DNA of 64,000 nucleotides, taken from the NCBI RefSeq assembly GCF_000282055.1, contig NZ_AKJZ01000005.1:1-64000 (forward strand). The letters are read 5' to 3'. A program made the position numbers and the translations under genes. Of this stretch, positions 26,302 to 35,727 are shown piece by piece. The DNA comes from Flavobacterium sp. CF136. GTDB taxonomy: Bacteria; Bacteroidota; Bacteroidia; Flavobacteriales; Flavobacteriaceae. Position 1 is the first letter of the stretch, and each line of letters begins with the position of its first letter. The notes beneath the pieces are model-generated. The model did no database searches. It was not told the origin of the DNA and saw only the letters and a list, made by a program, of their open reading frames with translations.

Positions 26302-27075
26302 GTGAAGAAACTATTTAAATTAGTACTTAATACAATTCCACGTCCATTATTAATTCGTTTGAGTTATGTGGCGCGTCCAATTTTGGCTTTATCATTAAAA
26401 GGAAATAAATATACTGATCCTATTGACGGGAAAAGTTTTAGGTCATTTTTGCCTTACGGATATGGCAAACAACGTAACAATGTACTTTCACCAAGTACAC
26501 TTTCGTTAGAGAGACACCGCTTGCTTTGGTTATACCTAAACGACCAGACTGATTTTTTTACAGCACCTAAAAAAGTATTGCATTTTGCTCCGGAACAAGC
26601 TTTTTATAAATTATTCCGCAAACAAAAAAATCTTGATTATACGACAACCGATTTATTTTCGCCTTTGGCAGATGTAAAAGCAGATATTTGTAATTTGCCT
26701 TTTAAAGACAACGAATATGATGTGATTTTGTGTAACCACGTTTTAGAACATATTCCGGATGATACAAAAGCGATGCAGGAATTATTTCGTGTATTAAAAC
26801 CAGGCGGAATGGCAGTTTTGCAGATTCCACAAGATTTAAACAGAGAAGTGACCTTTGCAGACGACTCAATTACAGATCAAAAAGAACGTGCTAAAATATT
26901 CGGACAATATGACCATGTTCGTATTTACGGCCGTGATTATTTTGACAAGCTAAGAAGTATTGGATTTATCGTAATTGAAGAAGATTATACCAATAAACTT
27001 ACTCCTGAACTGGTTGAGAAATATTGTCTGGCAAAAGGAGAAATTATTCCGCTTTGCTTCAAACCGGAAAACTAA
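26302..27075 (+). CDS. Class I SAM-dependent methyltransferase
   Basis: The 257-residue protein starts with GTG. Its N-terminal basic, hydrophobic segment (LFKLVLNTIPRPLLIRLSYVARPIL) could associate with the membrane. The methyltransferase domain includes VLHFAPEQAFYKLF (a variant of the SAM-binding loop), DYTTTDLF, DVKADICNLPFKDNEYDVILCNHVLEHIPDD (about 137-167) and LFRVLKPGGMAVLQIP. This is a Methyltransf_11 type. The substrate cannot be predicted. The gene starts 72 bp after the GxxExxY gene and 109 bp before the helicase. Confidence 0.85.
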   Translation: MKKLFKLVLNTIPRPLLIRLSYVARPILALSLKGNKYTDPIDGKSFRSFLPYGYGKQRNNVLSPSTLSLERHRLLWLYLNDQTDFFTAPKKVLHFAPEQAFYKLFRKQKNLDYTTTDLFSPLADVKADICNLPFKDNEYDVILCNHVLEHIPDDTKAMQELFRVLKPGGMAVLQIPQDLNREVTFADDSITDQKERAKIFGQYDHVRIYGRDYFDKLRSIGFIVIEEDYTNKLTPELVEKYCLAKGEIIPLCFKPEN

Positions 27076-27183
27076 TTTTTCCACCATATAAGTTCATTTA
27101 AAAAGTTTTCAAAATAGTAATAATTTGGAAACTTTTTAATTTTATAGAATTCCCAAATTACAACCTAACCAAATCCCAAAATC

Positions 27184-30084
27184 TTGGAACCTACAAAATC
27201 ATTTCAGTTTTGTTTTGATATCAGTTTTGAAAAAAATCTGAATACCTATATTCCAACCTCATATATTGTTGAGGGTACTTCTGAAATTAAATATTTAGAC
27301 AAAAAAGCGACTAAGAATGTCCTTGAAAGTTTTGGAATTGTTTTTGAAAATTTAGATTCCAATACAAAAAAAATACTGACAGTTTGTGAATCTTTAAAAC
27401 CTGAATTTATTTTCAAAAAATTCAGCGTCAAAATCAAATCGGCAAAAACCATTGCCGATCTGCAAAAAGATTCCAAAATTGATTTTGCAATTCGTCAGCA
27501 TTTAAAATTCAATTTAAGTTCCTTTTACGATTTAATTGTGAAGGAACAATTTCCTTTATCTTTGGATTTAGGACCTGAGAAAGACTTTTATCGATCCAGA
27601 GTTAATATCGATTCTCGTGATTTTGAACCTCAAATTCAATTTGCTAAACATTCAGAAGGTATTACTTATACCCTTTCCTTAAAAGAAAATAAAACTACTT
27701 TTTCACCTATGAATAGTAGTATCGATATTCTTTTGGATGAGCCGGGCTGGCTAATTGTCAATAAGAAATTAGGGCAATTAAAAGAGCTTAATTCTAAAAA
27801 ACTGACTCCTTTTCTAAAGAAAAAATCAATTGAAATACCTTCAAAATTGGTTGATAGTTATTTTAAAAGTTTTATTCCCGAAATAGCCAAAAAAATTGAT
27901 ATTGAAGCCACTGGTTTTGAAATGGAACAGCGTGATCAAATAATTTCGAGTACGATTCAGCCAGTTTATGATTTCTTTAAAAATTGTTATTACCTCAATC
28001 TTTATTTCGATTATAACGGTTATTTATTTGACGCCGGTAAAACTAAAAAAACACATTCTTTTGTTGATTTCAGCATTGCTAATGAGCCCAAAATAATTCA
28101 GTTTAAAAGAAGTGCCGTCGAAATTTTATACACAAAAAAATTATTTGAAATTGGTTTAGTAAAAGTCAAAAACGAATTGTTTGGGCTGGATACAGATTTA
28201 GAAACCGATGATCCTTATATCAATATTCAATTAATTATTGACAATAAAGAAAAGCTTGAAAGTTTAGGTTTTACGATCCAAAACCTGAAACTTGAAAGCA
28301 AAGAAATCATTACAGAAAACCATACTGTTTCGGCCTCAAAAGATACAAATGGAGACTGGTTCGACATTAAAATCATTATTACGATTGGGGCTTTTAAGAT
28401 CAATTTCAGCGAAATTATTCCCAATATAAAAAACAAGGAAAGACTTTTTTTACTGCCTGACGGAAACTATTTTTTGATTCCTTTAGAATGGCTCAGCAAA
28501 TATAGTTCGCTGGTAAAATTGGCCAAAACAGATAACGGAAATCTCCTTTTACGTAAAAGTAATTTTGCCGCTTTAGATGCAATTCCGGAAATTAAAAACG
28601 ATGTAATTCACGAAGCAGAATATGTAGCTTCTGATTTGCTAAAAGCAACTTTGAGACCTTATCAAATTGATGGTGTAAAATGGCTTTTAGGTCATTTCAA
28701 TTCAAATTTAGGGGCTTGTCTGGCAGATGATATGGGACTGGGAAAGACATTACAAACTTTAGCGGTCTTGGTTGCCGTACAAGAACAGTTAGGATATACA
28801 ACTAAAACAACCAATTTTGATTTGTTTCAGAATGAAACTGTTGTTGAAAAAGAACCTTTAAGAGCCCTGATTGTTTTGCCTTCTTCATTGGTTTTTAACT
28901 GGTACAACGAAGCTGTAAAATTCACACCACATTTTTCAAAAATGCAATATGTTGGCAACGACAGAAAATTATTAGCAAGCCGATTAGAATCAACTGATTT
29001 AATTTTTACCAGTTACAGCATCGTTCATCGTGATATTTCAATTTTAGAAAAATACAATTTCCGTTATTTAATTTTGGATGAAAGCCAATACATTAAAAAT
29101 AAAAATTCTAAAATTTTTAAAGCCATAAATAAAATAAACACGGCTCATAAAATGGCGCTAAGCGGTACGCCAATCGAAAACTCATTGGACGATTTATGGT
29201 CGCAGATGCAATTTATAAATCCGGATATTTTGGGCACTTATGCTTTCTTTGCAGAAAATTTTAAAATTCCGATTGAGAAAAAACAGGATGAAAATAGTTT
29301 GTCTGAATTAAAAAACCTTATTCAGCCTTATATCTTAAGAAGGACCAAAGAACAGGTTTTAAAGGATTTACCCGAATTAACAGAACAGATTTATTATTGC
29401 GATATGGATCCTGAACAGGAAAAATTATATGAAAAAGAAAAATCAAAAGCCCGGAATTTTTTACTGAAAACAGATGGATCAAGCCCTGACAAAATTAGCA
29501 TTATCAATACGCTGATGAAGTTAAGACAGTTGAGTAATCATCCAAAAATGGCAGATCAGGAATCGGAAATTGATTCAGGAAAATATAATGCGGTCACTAA
29601 TTATCTGGAAACGTTAGTAAAAGAGAAACAGAAAATCATCATTTTTAGCTCATTTGTTACTAATTTGAGTTTTTACACCGATTGGTGCAAGGAAAACAAA
29701 ATAGATTTTTGTGAAATTACAGGCGAAACCCCTGCAAGGAAAAGAGAGCAACAGGTAAATCTGTTTCAGGAAAACGAAGATCCTTTGCTATTTTTTATTT
29801 CGCTCAAAGCTGGCGGCGTTGGTTTAAATATCACCAAAGCTTCTTATGTTTTGTTCTTAGATCCCTGGTGGAATCCTTTTGCAGAAAAACAAGGTGTTGG
29901 AAGGGCACACCGGATTGGACAGTTAAATAAAGTAAATGTTATTCGGTTTATTTCGAAAAATACGGTAGAAGAAAAAATAATCAAGCTGCAGGAAAACAAA
30001 AAGCTGTTATCTGATTCACTTTTAGAAGAAAGCTATATTAACGACGAAATTGAAGTTAATCTGGAATACATTTTGGGTTCTTAA
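27184..30084 (+). CDS. SNF2/RapA-type DEAD/DEAH-box ATPase
   Basis: The 966-residue protein belongs to the SNF2 superfamily. The first 480 residues form a poorly conserved N-terminal region. The ATPase starts near residue 490 (LRPYQIDGVKWL), with Walker A DDMGLGKT (about 516), Walker B DESQ (about 631), SGTPIENSLDDLWSQ (about 659), and helicase C motifs IIFSSF, SLKAGGVGLNIT and GRAHRIGQ (about 905). Bacterial members remodel nucleoprotein or RNA polymerase complexes. An in-frame stop (TAA at 27166) lies just upstream and no ATG is near, so the start is most likely the TTG at 27184. This choice needs experimental support. Confidence 0.9.
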   Translation: MEPTKSFQFCFDISFEKNLNTYIPTSYIVEGTSEIKYLDKKATKNVLESFGIVFENLDSNTKKILTVCESLKPEFIFKKFSVKIKSAKTIADLQKDSKIDFAIRQHLKFNLSSFYDLIVKEQFPLSLDLGPEKDFYRSRVNIDSRDFEPQIQFAKHSEGITYTLSLKENKTTFSPMNSSIDILLDEPGWLIVNKKLGQLKELNSKKLTPFLKKKSIEIPSKLVDSYFKSFIPEIAKKIDIEATGFEMEQRDQIISSTIQPVYDFFKNCYYLNLYFDYNGYLFDAGKTKKTHSFVDFSIANEPKIIQFKRSAVEILYTKKLFEIGLVKVKNELFGLDTDLETDDPYINIQLIIDNKEKLESLGFTIQNLKLESKEIITENHTVSASKDTNGDWFDIKIIITIGAFKINFSEIIPNIKNKERLFLLPDGNYFLIPLEWLSKYSSLVKLAKTDNGNLLLRKSNFAALDAIPEIKNDVIHEAEYVASDLLKATLRPYQIDGVKWLLGHFNSNLGACLADDMGLGKTLQTLAVLVAVQEQLGYTTKTTNFDLFQNETVVEKEPLRALIVLPSSLVFNWYNEAVKFTPHFSKMQYVGNDRKLLASRLESTDLIFTSYSIVHRDISILEKYNFRYLILDESQYIKNKNSKIFKAINKINTAHKMALSGTPIENSLDDLWSQMQFINPDILGTYAFFAENFKIPIEKKQDENSLSELKNLIQPYILRRTKEQVLKDLPELTEQIYYCDMDPEQEKLYEKEKSKARNFLLKTDGSSPDKISIINTLMKLRQLSNHPKMADQESEIDSGKYNAVTNYLETLVKEKQKIIIFSSFVTNLSFYTDWCKENKIDFCEITGETPARKREQQVNLFQENEDPLLFFISLKAGGVGLNITKASYVLFLDPWWNPFAEKQGVGRAHRIGQLNKVNVIRFISKNTVEEKIIKLQENKKLLSDSLLEESYINDEIEVNLEYILGS

Positions 30085-30164
30085 TAATTTGTTTTTAAAA
30101 CCAATAAAATGTCCTATTTTTCGTTATATAAATTCTTATATTTACAATCTTACAATGTAATAAG

Positions 30165-31424
30165 ATGCCAAAATTTTTATTTCAAAAACTTCTTCTGGTT
30201 TTCATTTTTACTTCGGCAACAGCCCAGGAAGTACAAACTGAGGTGACTCCGCCCTATAATATCAAGACTGTGTCATTTGTTCAGGGTGGAAGTAATGTCG
30301 TTCCTATATTTGAATTAGGTGCTACATTTGAATTGCAATTTGATGACTTATTTGGTAATGAAGCCAATTATTATTTTGAAATTACACATTGTGATTATAA
30401 CTGGAAACCGACAGGTATTCCTAAAACAGATTACATTCTCGGTTTCGATAATCAACGAATTACAGATTACTCGAATTCTTTCAATACACTCCAGCTTTAT
30501 TCCCACTACAGACTCCCTTTTCCAAACCAGTTTACTACACAACTGCGAATTTCCGGGAATTATATGCTAAAAATCCTGAATGAAGACAGGGAAGTTGTTT
30601 TTTCGAGAAAATTTATTTTATACGAAGAGCGTTGTACTGTTGCGGCTCAGGTAAAAAGAAGCAGAAACCTCAGCAATATTGATTACAAACAGAATCTTGA
30701 TTTTTCAATCACATCCAATGATATTGTTTTTCAAAATCCTCTGCAAAATGTAAAAACACTTTTGATTCAAAATGGAAATTTTAATACGACTATCAAAAAT
30801 GTACCTCCACAATATACACTGGCAAATGAATTGGTTTATAAATACGATAGTGAAACACAGTTCTGGGGAGGAAATGAATTTTTATATTTTGAAAATAAAG
30901 ATATAAGGGTTGCCAGTAATAATGTCGCAAAAATAGGCGCTAATAGCGATATTTACAATTCATATTTATATACTAGTCCGGCAAGGGCAAATCATATTTA
31001 CACGGTAAATCAAGATGTAAACGGAAATTTTGTAGTCAAAAATATCAATGCCTCAAATAATGCTGTTGAAGCCGATTATGCCTGGGTATATTTTAGTCTT
31101 TCGGCTCCAACTTTCAGATTAGACAAAGACATTTATATTACGGGAATGTTCAATAATTATAGTTTATCACCCGAATATAAAATGGATTATAATGCCGAAA
31201 AAGGTATTTATGAAAAAGCAGTAATGATTAAACAGGGTTTTACTAATTTTCAATATACAATAGCGGACAAAAAAGGAACTATTGATTATGAGAATGCTAT
31301 CGATGGAAATTTTTACCAAACTGAAAACGAATATACAATTTTAGTTTATTACAGGGAAAGTACTGACCGCTACCAGAAAGTTATTGGAAAGGGAAATGCG
31401 AACTCATCAAATATTATCAATTAA
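30165..31424 (+). CDS. Type IX secretion system plug protein (DUF5103)
   Basis: The 419-residue protein has a signal peptide ending TSATAQ (about residue 20), then a beta-rich domain with family segments FELQFDDLFGNEANYYFEITHCDYNW (about 53-78), YILGFDNQRITDYSNSFNT and YKQNLDFSITSNDI. DUF5103 proteins are the plug that seals the periplasmic side of the SprA translocon of the type IX secretion system when it is not carrying cargo. The assignment rests on recognised segments, not a search. None of the core T9SS genes (sprA, porV, gldKLMN) is adjacent. Probable cargo proteins are encoded at 37.9 and 44 kb. The nearest match to a -7 element upstream is TATATTTA. Confidence 0.8.
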   Translation: MPKFLFQKLLLVFIFTSATAQEVQTEVTPPYNIKTVSFVQGGSNVVPIFELGATFELQFDDLFGNEANYYFEITHCDYNWKPTGIPKTDYILGFDNQRITDYSNSFNTLQLYSHYRLPFPNQFTTQLRISGNYMLKILNEDREVVFSRKFILYEERCTVAAQVKRSRNLSNIDYKQNLDFSITSNDIVFQNPLQNVKTLLIQNGNFNTTIKNVPPQYTLANELVYKYDSETQFWGGNEFLYFENKDIRVASNNVAKIGANSDIYNSYLYTSPARANHIYTVNQDVNGNFVVKNINASNNAVEADYAWVYFSLSAPTFRLDKDIYITGMFNNYSLSPEYKMDYNAEKGIYEKAVMIKQGFTNFQYTIADKKGTIDYENAIDGNFYQTENEYTILVYYRESTDRYQKVIGKGNANSSNIIN

Positions 31425-31463
31425 AACATTCTAAAAGGATTTTAATAGAATCATTTTTTTTCG

Positions 31464-31471
31464 TAAGTTTG
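31464..31471 (+). promoter_or_regulatory. -7 element of apaG
   Basis: TAAGTTTG matches TAnnTTTG and lies 33 nt before the ATG at 31505. No convincing -33 TTG was found. Confidence 0.4.
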
Positions 31472-31504
31472 CAGTTATAACACTCACATATATACTACTT
31501 TAGT

Positions 31505-31891
31505 ATGGTTTCTCAGATAACAAGAGGCATAAAAATATCTGTTTTGACTAGTTTTGAAGGTACTTACTTCAAAAACTACAAGATTCATTTTGCCTTTAGC
31601 TACGTGGTTACAATCGAAAATCACAGCAAAGATTCCGTACAATTAACCTCTCGTCACTGGGAGATTTTCGATTCCTTAAATGACATAGAAATAGTTGACG
31701 GTGAAGGAGTTATAGGCAAAAAACCTGTATTAAAACCAGGAGAAAATCATACCTATAGTTCAGGTTGTTTATTATCTTCTCCTTATGGAGCAATGAAGGG
31801 TCATTTTAATATGATAAATTTTACCACGACAAAAATATTTAAAGTAATCGTTCCTACTTTTAGAATGTGTGCTCCTTTTGCCATAAATTAG
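31505..31891 (+). CDS. apaG: ApaG family protein
   Basis: The 128-residue protein is a single ApaG domain, an immunoglobulin-like beta-sandwich. Segments HFAFSYVVTIENHSKDSVQLTSRHW (about residues 28-52), GEGVIGKKPVLKPGENHTYSSGC and GAMKGHFNM are characteristic. Bacterial ApaG was genetically tied to Co2+ resistance and Mg2+ efflux, and the fold also occurs in some F-box proteins; its biochemical activity is unclear. The gene is short and alone, with its own -7 element, between the T9SS plug gene and pruA. Confidence 0.93.
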   Translation: MVSQITRGIKISVLTSFEGTYFKNYKIHFAFSYVVTIENHSKDSVQLTSRHWEIFDSLNDIEIVDGEGVIGKKPVLKPGENHTYSSGCLLSSPYGAMKGHFNMINFTTTKIFKVIVPTFRMCAPFAIN

Positions 31892-31963
31892 GTCTTAGCT
31901 AAAACTTTTTTCTTCCATAGTTATCTTATTCTTAAAATTATCAAATTATTAATTTATCCTTTG

Positions 31964-31971
31964 TACTTTTG
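31964..31971 (+). promoter_or_regulatory. -7 element upstream of pruA
   Basis: TACTTTTG matches TAnnTTTG. It leaves a leader of about 70 nt before the ATG at 32045. No matching -33 was seen at the correct distance. Confidence 0.4.
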
Positions 31972-32044
31972 TACTCCGTTAGAGTATTCGCAATAAATCA
32001 AATCTTCTAACAGCTAAATTGTTTAATTATCTAATTTTAATAAC

Positions 32045-33670
32045 ATGCTAAAAGGATTCTTTCATGTACCAAAAGCGGTAAACGAGCCAGTTAAAGGATA
32101 CGCACCGAACTCGCCAGAAAAAGCAGCTGTTCTTGCAGCTTACAAAACAATGTGGAATTCTAAAATCGATGTTCCATTATACATTGGAAGCGAAGAAATA
32201 AGAACTGGAAACACAAGAACAATATCAGCACCTCATGATCACAAACATATCGTAGGAACTTATCATTTGGCTGAAAAACAACATATAGAAAAAGCCATTG
32301 CCAATGCGCTTGAGTCAAGAAAAGCATGGGCAAATATGGCATGGGAACAACGTGCAGCTATTTTTTTAAAAGCTGCTGAACTTATTGCTGGTCCATATAG
32401 AGCACGTATCAACGCTGCTACAATGATCGGGCAATCTAAAAATATTCACCAGGCAGAAATTGATGCATCTTGCGAATTAATCGATTTTTTACGTTACAAC
32501 GTAGAATTTATGACTCAAATTTACAACGATCAGCCAAAATCTGATTCTACAACATGGAATCGTTTAGAATACAGACCGCTTGAAGGGTTTGTTTACGCGA
32601 TTACTCCTTTCAACTTTACTGCAATTGCTGCAAATCTTCCTGCAAGTGCTGCTATGATGGGTAACGTTGTGGTTTGGAAACCAAGTGACAGTCAGGTATT
32701 TTCTGCAAAAATCATTATCGAAGTTTTCAAAGAAGCCGGAGTTCCTGATGGGGTTATCAACGTAGTTTTTGGAGATGCTTTAATGATTACCGATACTGTT
32801 TTGGCAAGTCGTGATTTTGCAGGAGTTCACTTTACAGGCTCAACTCATGTTTTTAAAGATATCTGGGCAAAAATTGGCACAAACATTCACCATTATAAAA
32901 CATACCCAAGAATCGTTGGGGAAACGGGTGGTAAAGATTTTATTATTGCACACCCAAGCGCTAACGTAAAACAAGTTGTTACGGGAATTACTCGTGGTGC
33001 ATTTGAATTTCAGGGACAAAAATGTTCTGCAGCTTCAAGAGCTTATATTCCGCAAAGTTTATGGCCAGTTGTAAAAGAACAATTGATTACAGATGTAAAA
33101 TCTATGAAAATGGGTTCTCCTGAAGATTTCGGAAACTTTATTACTGCAGTTATTCACGAAGGATCTTTTGATAAATTAGCCAGTTATATCGATCAGGCTA
33201 AAAAAGATGCTGATGCTGAAATTATTGTTGGAGGAAATTATGATAAATCTGTGGGTTACTTTATTGAGCCGACAGTTATTGTAACGACAAACCCAAAATA
33301 TACTACAATGGAAACCGAATTATTCGGACCAGTAATTACTATATATGTTTACGAAGATTCAAAATGGGAAGAGACTTTAGAATTGGTTGATACTACTTCT
33401 GAATATGCTTTAACAGGAGCTGTATTTAGCCAGGATCGCTATGCTATTGAAGTAGCAACTACGAAATTGCAAAATTCTGCCGGTAACTTCTACATCAATG
33501 ATAAACCAACAGGAGCTGTTGTAGGAATGCAGCCTTTTGGTGGTGCCAGAGCATCCGGAACCAACGATAAAGCCGGTTCTGCTTTGAACTTATTGCGTTG
33601 GGCTTCTCCAAGAACCATCAAAGAAACTTTTGTAACCCCGGAAGATTACAGATATCCATTCTTGGGGTAA
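32045..33670 (+). CDS. pruA: L-glutamate gamma-semialdehyde dehydrogenase (P5C dehydrogenase)
   Basis: The 541-residue aldehyde dehydrogenase carries out the second step of proline catabolism, making glutamate from glutamate semialdehyde with NAD+. The catalytic Cys is in FQGQKCSAASRAY (about residues 319-331). The general base Glu is in VGETGGKDF (about 297-305). The segment ITPFNFTAIAANLP is the P5CDH form of the NAD-binding region. Length fits the single-function mammalian-type P5CDH; no proline dehydrogenase domain is fused, and no putA partner is adjacent. A long leader with a TACTTTTG -7 element is upstream. It is convergent with rsmG, with a bidirectional terminator between. Confidence 0.96.
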   Translation: MLKGFFHVPKAVNEPVKGYAPNSPEKAAVLAAYKTMWNSKIDVPLYIGSEEIRTGNTRTISAPHDHKHIVGTYHLAEKQHIEKAIANALESRKAWANMAWEQRAAIFLKAAELIAGPYRARINAATMIGQSKNIHQAEIDASCELIDFLRYNVEFMTQIYNDQPKSDSTTWNRLEYRPLEGFVYAITPFNFTAIAANLPASAAMMGNVVVWKPSDSQVFSAKIIIEVFKEAGVPDGVINVVFGDALMITDTVLASRDFAGVHFTGSTHVFKDIWAKIGTNIHHYKTYPRIVGETGGKDFIIAHPSANVKQVVTGITRGAFEFQGQKCSAASRAYIPQSLWPVVKEQLITDVKSMKMGSPEDFGNFITAVIHEGSFDKLASYIDQAKKDADAEIIVGGNYDKSVGYFIEPTVIVTTNPKYTTMETELFGPVITIYVYEDSKWEETLELVDTTSEYALTGAVFSQDRYAIEVATTKLQNSAGNFYINDKPTGAVVGMQPFGGARASGTNDKAGSALNLLRWASPRTIKETFVTPEDYRYPFLG

Positions 33671-33674
33671 TTTT

Positions 33675-33814
33675 GTTTCAAGTTTAAAAAATTGCAGGTT
33701 TCAAGTTTATGAAACTCTGTTCATATAAAAAATCCGAATCTTAAATATTTTAAGATTCGGATTTTGTTTTTTACCCAGTTCCGGAACAAAACTTGAAACC
33801 TGAAACTTGAAACC
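33675..33814. repeat. Inverted GTTTCAAGTTT / AAACTTGAAAC repeats flanking a terminator
   Basis: GTTTCAAGTTT copies at about 33675-33708 (two copies) are answered by AAACTTGAAACCTGAAACTT (about 33789-33808). They flank the pruA/rsmG terminator hairpin, so a second, longer stem could form around it. This kind of sequence is seen as a dispersed repeat in flavobacterial intergenic DNA. Confidence 0.6.
33728..33768. terminator. Bidirectional terminator between pruA and rsmG
   Basis: AATCCGAATCTTA (33731-33743) and TAAGATTCGGATT (33751-33763) form a strong stem with A and T runs on both sides, fitting convergent genes. Confidence 0.88.
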
Positions 33815-33818
33815 TTTT

Positions 33819-34448
33819 TTAAGCCTGAAACTTCAAAGGCAAATGCACCACTTTTTTGGTTTCAAAAAATTCATCTTCAAAAATTGTCGATAAATCATAT
33901 AAGGTTGCTTTAGGAAAATCTTTTAATTCTTCGGTTAAATCGCCTCCTTTTAAATATAGAATTCCGTTTTTTAAGGTGTGTTTGTGCTGTTTTTTGATTT
34001 TATCATGAATCCAGGACACAAAATCAGGCATATTGGTTACAGCACGACTTACAATAAAATCGAAATCTCCTTTTACCAATTCGGCACGCTTCTGTTCTGC
34101 TTTTACATTTTTTAATTCCAAGGCATCTACAACGCCTTGCACTACTTTTATTTTTTTTGCAATAACATCAATCAGATAAAAACGGGTTTCCGGAAAAAGA
34201 ATCGCCAACGGAATCCCGGGAAATCCTCCACCTGTTCCAACATCCAGAACAGTTGCCCCTGGTTCGAACTTCATGATTTTTGCAATTCCAAGTGAATGCA
34301 AAATGTGTTTTGTATATAAGGCATCAATGTCTTTTCTTGAAATAACATTGATTTTTTCATTCCAATCATGATATAAAAAGTCTAATTTTTGAAATTGTTC
34401 GATTTGAATGTCGGTCAAATCAGGAAAATATTTCAGAATCTCATCCAT
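33819..34448 (-). CDS. rsmG: 16S rRNA (guanine527-N7)-methyltransferase RsmG
   Basis: The 209-residue enzyme methylates N7 of G527 in 16S rRNA using SAM. The SAM-binding loop is VLDVGTGGGFPGIPLAILFP (about residues 68-87). Other family signatures are NVISRKDIDALYTKHILHSLG near the N-terminus and DFIVSRAVTNMPDFVSW (about 128-144). Length is typical of Bacteroidota RsmG. A TACTTTTG -7 element ends 16 nt upstream. Loss of this enzyme in other bacteria gives low-level streptomycin resistance. Cytoplasmic. Confidence 0.96.
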   Translation of the reverse strand: MDEILKYFPDLTDIQIEQFQKLDFLYHDWNEKINVISRKDIDALYTKHILHSLGIAKIMKFEPGATVLDVGTGGGFPGIPLAILFPETRFYLIDVIAKKIKVVQGVVDALELKNVKAEQKRAELVKGDFDFIVSRAVTNMPDFVSWIHDKIKKQHKHTLKNGILYLKGGDLTEELKDFPKATLYDLSTIFEDEFFETKKVVHLPLKFQA

Positions 34449-34464
34449 TGCTGTAATTTTTTAA

Positions 34465-34472
34465 CAAAAGTA
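34465..34472 (-). promoter_or_regulatory. -7 element of rsmG
   Basis: Minus-strand TACTTTTG matches TAnnTTTG and ends 16 nt before the rsmG start at 34448. Confidence 0.45.
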
Positions 34473-34502
34473 ATACTTTACGATTGAAATATTTAACTCA
34501 AT

Positions 34503-34536
34503 TTTGCAAATTGAAAATTTATAATAATTACCTTTG
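34503..34536 (+). promoter_or_regulatory. Bacteroidota promoter of the desaturase gene
   Basis: TTTG at 34503-34506 and TACCTTTG at 34529-34536 lie 22 bp apart, fitting the -33 / -7 consensus. The ATG at 34556 is 19 nt downstream. Confidence 0.6.
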
Positions 34537-34555
34537 AAAACTATTTAAATTAATT

Positions 34556-35656
34556 ATGAATAACACTGCGCCTACATTTGCAAAGCAAGACAATCTGAAG
34601 TTCTTCAGAACACTTAACTCACGGGTAAACACATACTTTAAGGAGAACAACATTCAGAAAACCGGAAATTGGAAATTGCATCTAAAAGCGATTATTCTTT
34701 TTACGGTTTTCCTCACTCCTTATTTTTTAATTCTGGCTCTTGATACAATGCCGTTTTGGGCACAATTATTATTGAATATCGTCATGGGAATCGGAATGGC
34801 GGGAATCGGAATGAACGTTATGCATGATGGCAACCACGGTTCATATTCCTCTAAATCATGGATTAATAAAATTATGGGCGGAACTATTTATGTTTTAGCC
34901 GGAAATGTTCACAACTGGCAGGTACAACATAATGTATTACACCATACTTATACCAACATTCACGGGCACGATGAGGATCTTGATGCCGGAAGAATCATTC
35001 GTTTTACGCAAAATGCAGAATGGCATCGCTTTCATAAATTTCAACATTATTATTCCTTTTTCTTATATGGGTTATTAACTTTTAATTGGTCTTTGACAAC
35101 CGATTTCAAGCAAATGAAAAACTACCTGAAAAGAAAATTGTCTTACGGAACACCTCAAAGTCCAACTAAACTCTGGACAGTTTTGGTAATCACAAAAATA
35201 ATTTACATTTTAATCTGGATGGTTTTACCAATGGTTTTAGGAGTAACATGGTGGAAAGTCGTTATTGGTTTTTTTGTGATGCATTACGTTGCAGGATTAA
35301 TTTTAAGTATTGTTTTTCAATTGGCACATGTTGTTGAGGAAACTTCAAATCCGGTTCCTAATGAAGAAGGGGAAATCGAAAATACATGGGCTATTCATCA
35401 ATTGTACACCACCGCTAATTTTGCACCGAAAAACAAAATAGTAAACTGGTTTACCGGAGGATTAAATCATCAGATTGAACATCATATATTCCCAAATATC
35501 AGCCACGTTCATTACGGAAAAATAGCTGAAATTGTAAAACAAACAGCCAAAGAGTGTAATTTACCTTATTATGAATTCAAAACAATGAGGAGCGCTGTTT
35601 GGGCACATTACAAGCATCTGAAAGATCTTGGAATGAAACCTGAATTATCACTTTAA
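34556..35656 (+). CDS. Membrane fatty acid desaturase
   Basis: The 366-residue protein contains the three histidine boxes of acyl-lipid/acyl-CoA desaturases: HDGNHG (about residues 97-102), HNVLHHTYTN with HNVLHH (about 124-133), and NHQIEHHIFPN (about 308-318). Four hydrophobic segments (about 44-66, 69-90, 220-240 and 245-265) match the family topology with the di-iron centre facing the cytoplasm. The HxxHH third box is preceded by Asn rather than Gln, as in several front-end-like bacterial desaturases; regioselectivity cannot be set. The natural role is keeping membrane fluidity at low temperature. It is followed by aspartate aminotransferase in the same direction, 71 bp away. Confidence 0.93.
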   Translation: MNNTAPTFAKQDNLKFFRTLNSRVNTYFKENNIQKTGNWKLHLKAIILFTVFLTPYFLILALDTMPFWAQLLLNIVMGIGMAGIGMNVMHDGNHGSYSSKSWINKIMGGTIYVLAGNVHNWQVQHNVLHHTYTNIHGHDEDLDAGRIIRFTQNAEWHRFHKFQHYYSFFLYGLLTFNWSLTTDFKQMKNYLKRKLSYGTPQSPTKLWTVLVITKIIYILIWMVLPMVLGVTWWKVVIGFFVMHYVAGLILSIVFQLAHVVEETSNPVPNEEGEIENTWAIHQLYTTANFAPKNKIVNWFTGGLNHQIEHHIFPNISHVHYGKIAEIVKQTAKECNLPYYEFKTMRSAVWAHYKHLKDLGMKPELSL

Positions 35657-35727
35657 ACTAAAAAATCTATTAATAATTAACCTTCCTTAGTTTCAACTTG
35701 AAATTAAGGACAATCAAAATTTTTATA

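Noticed and set aside
31900..32044. Riboswitch in the pruA leader
   Set aside because: The leader is AT-rich and no recognised riboswitch core or strong hairpin pair is visible.
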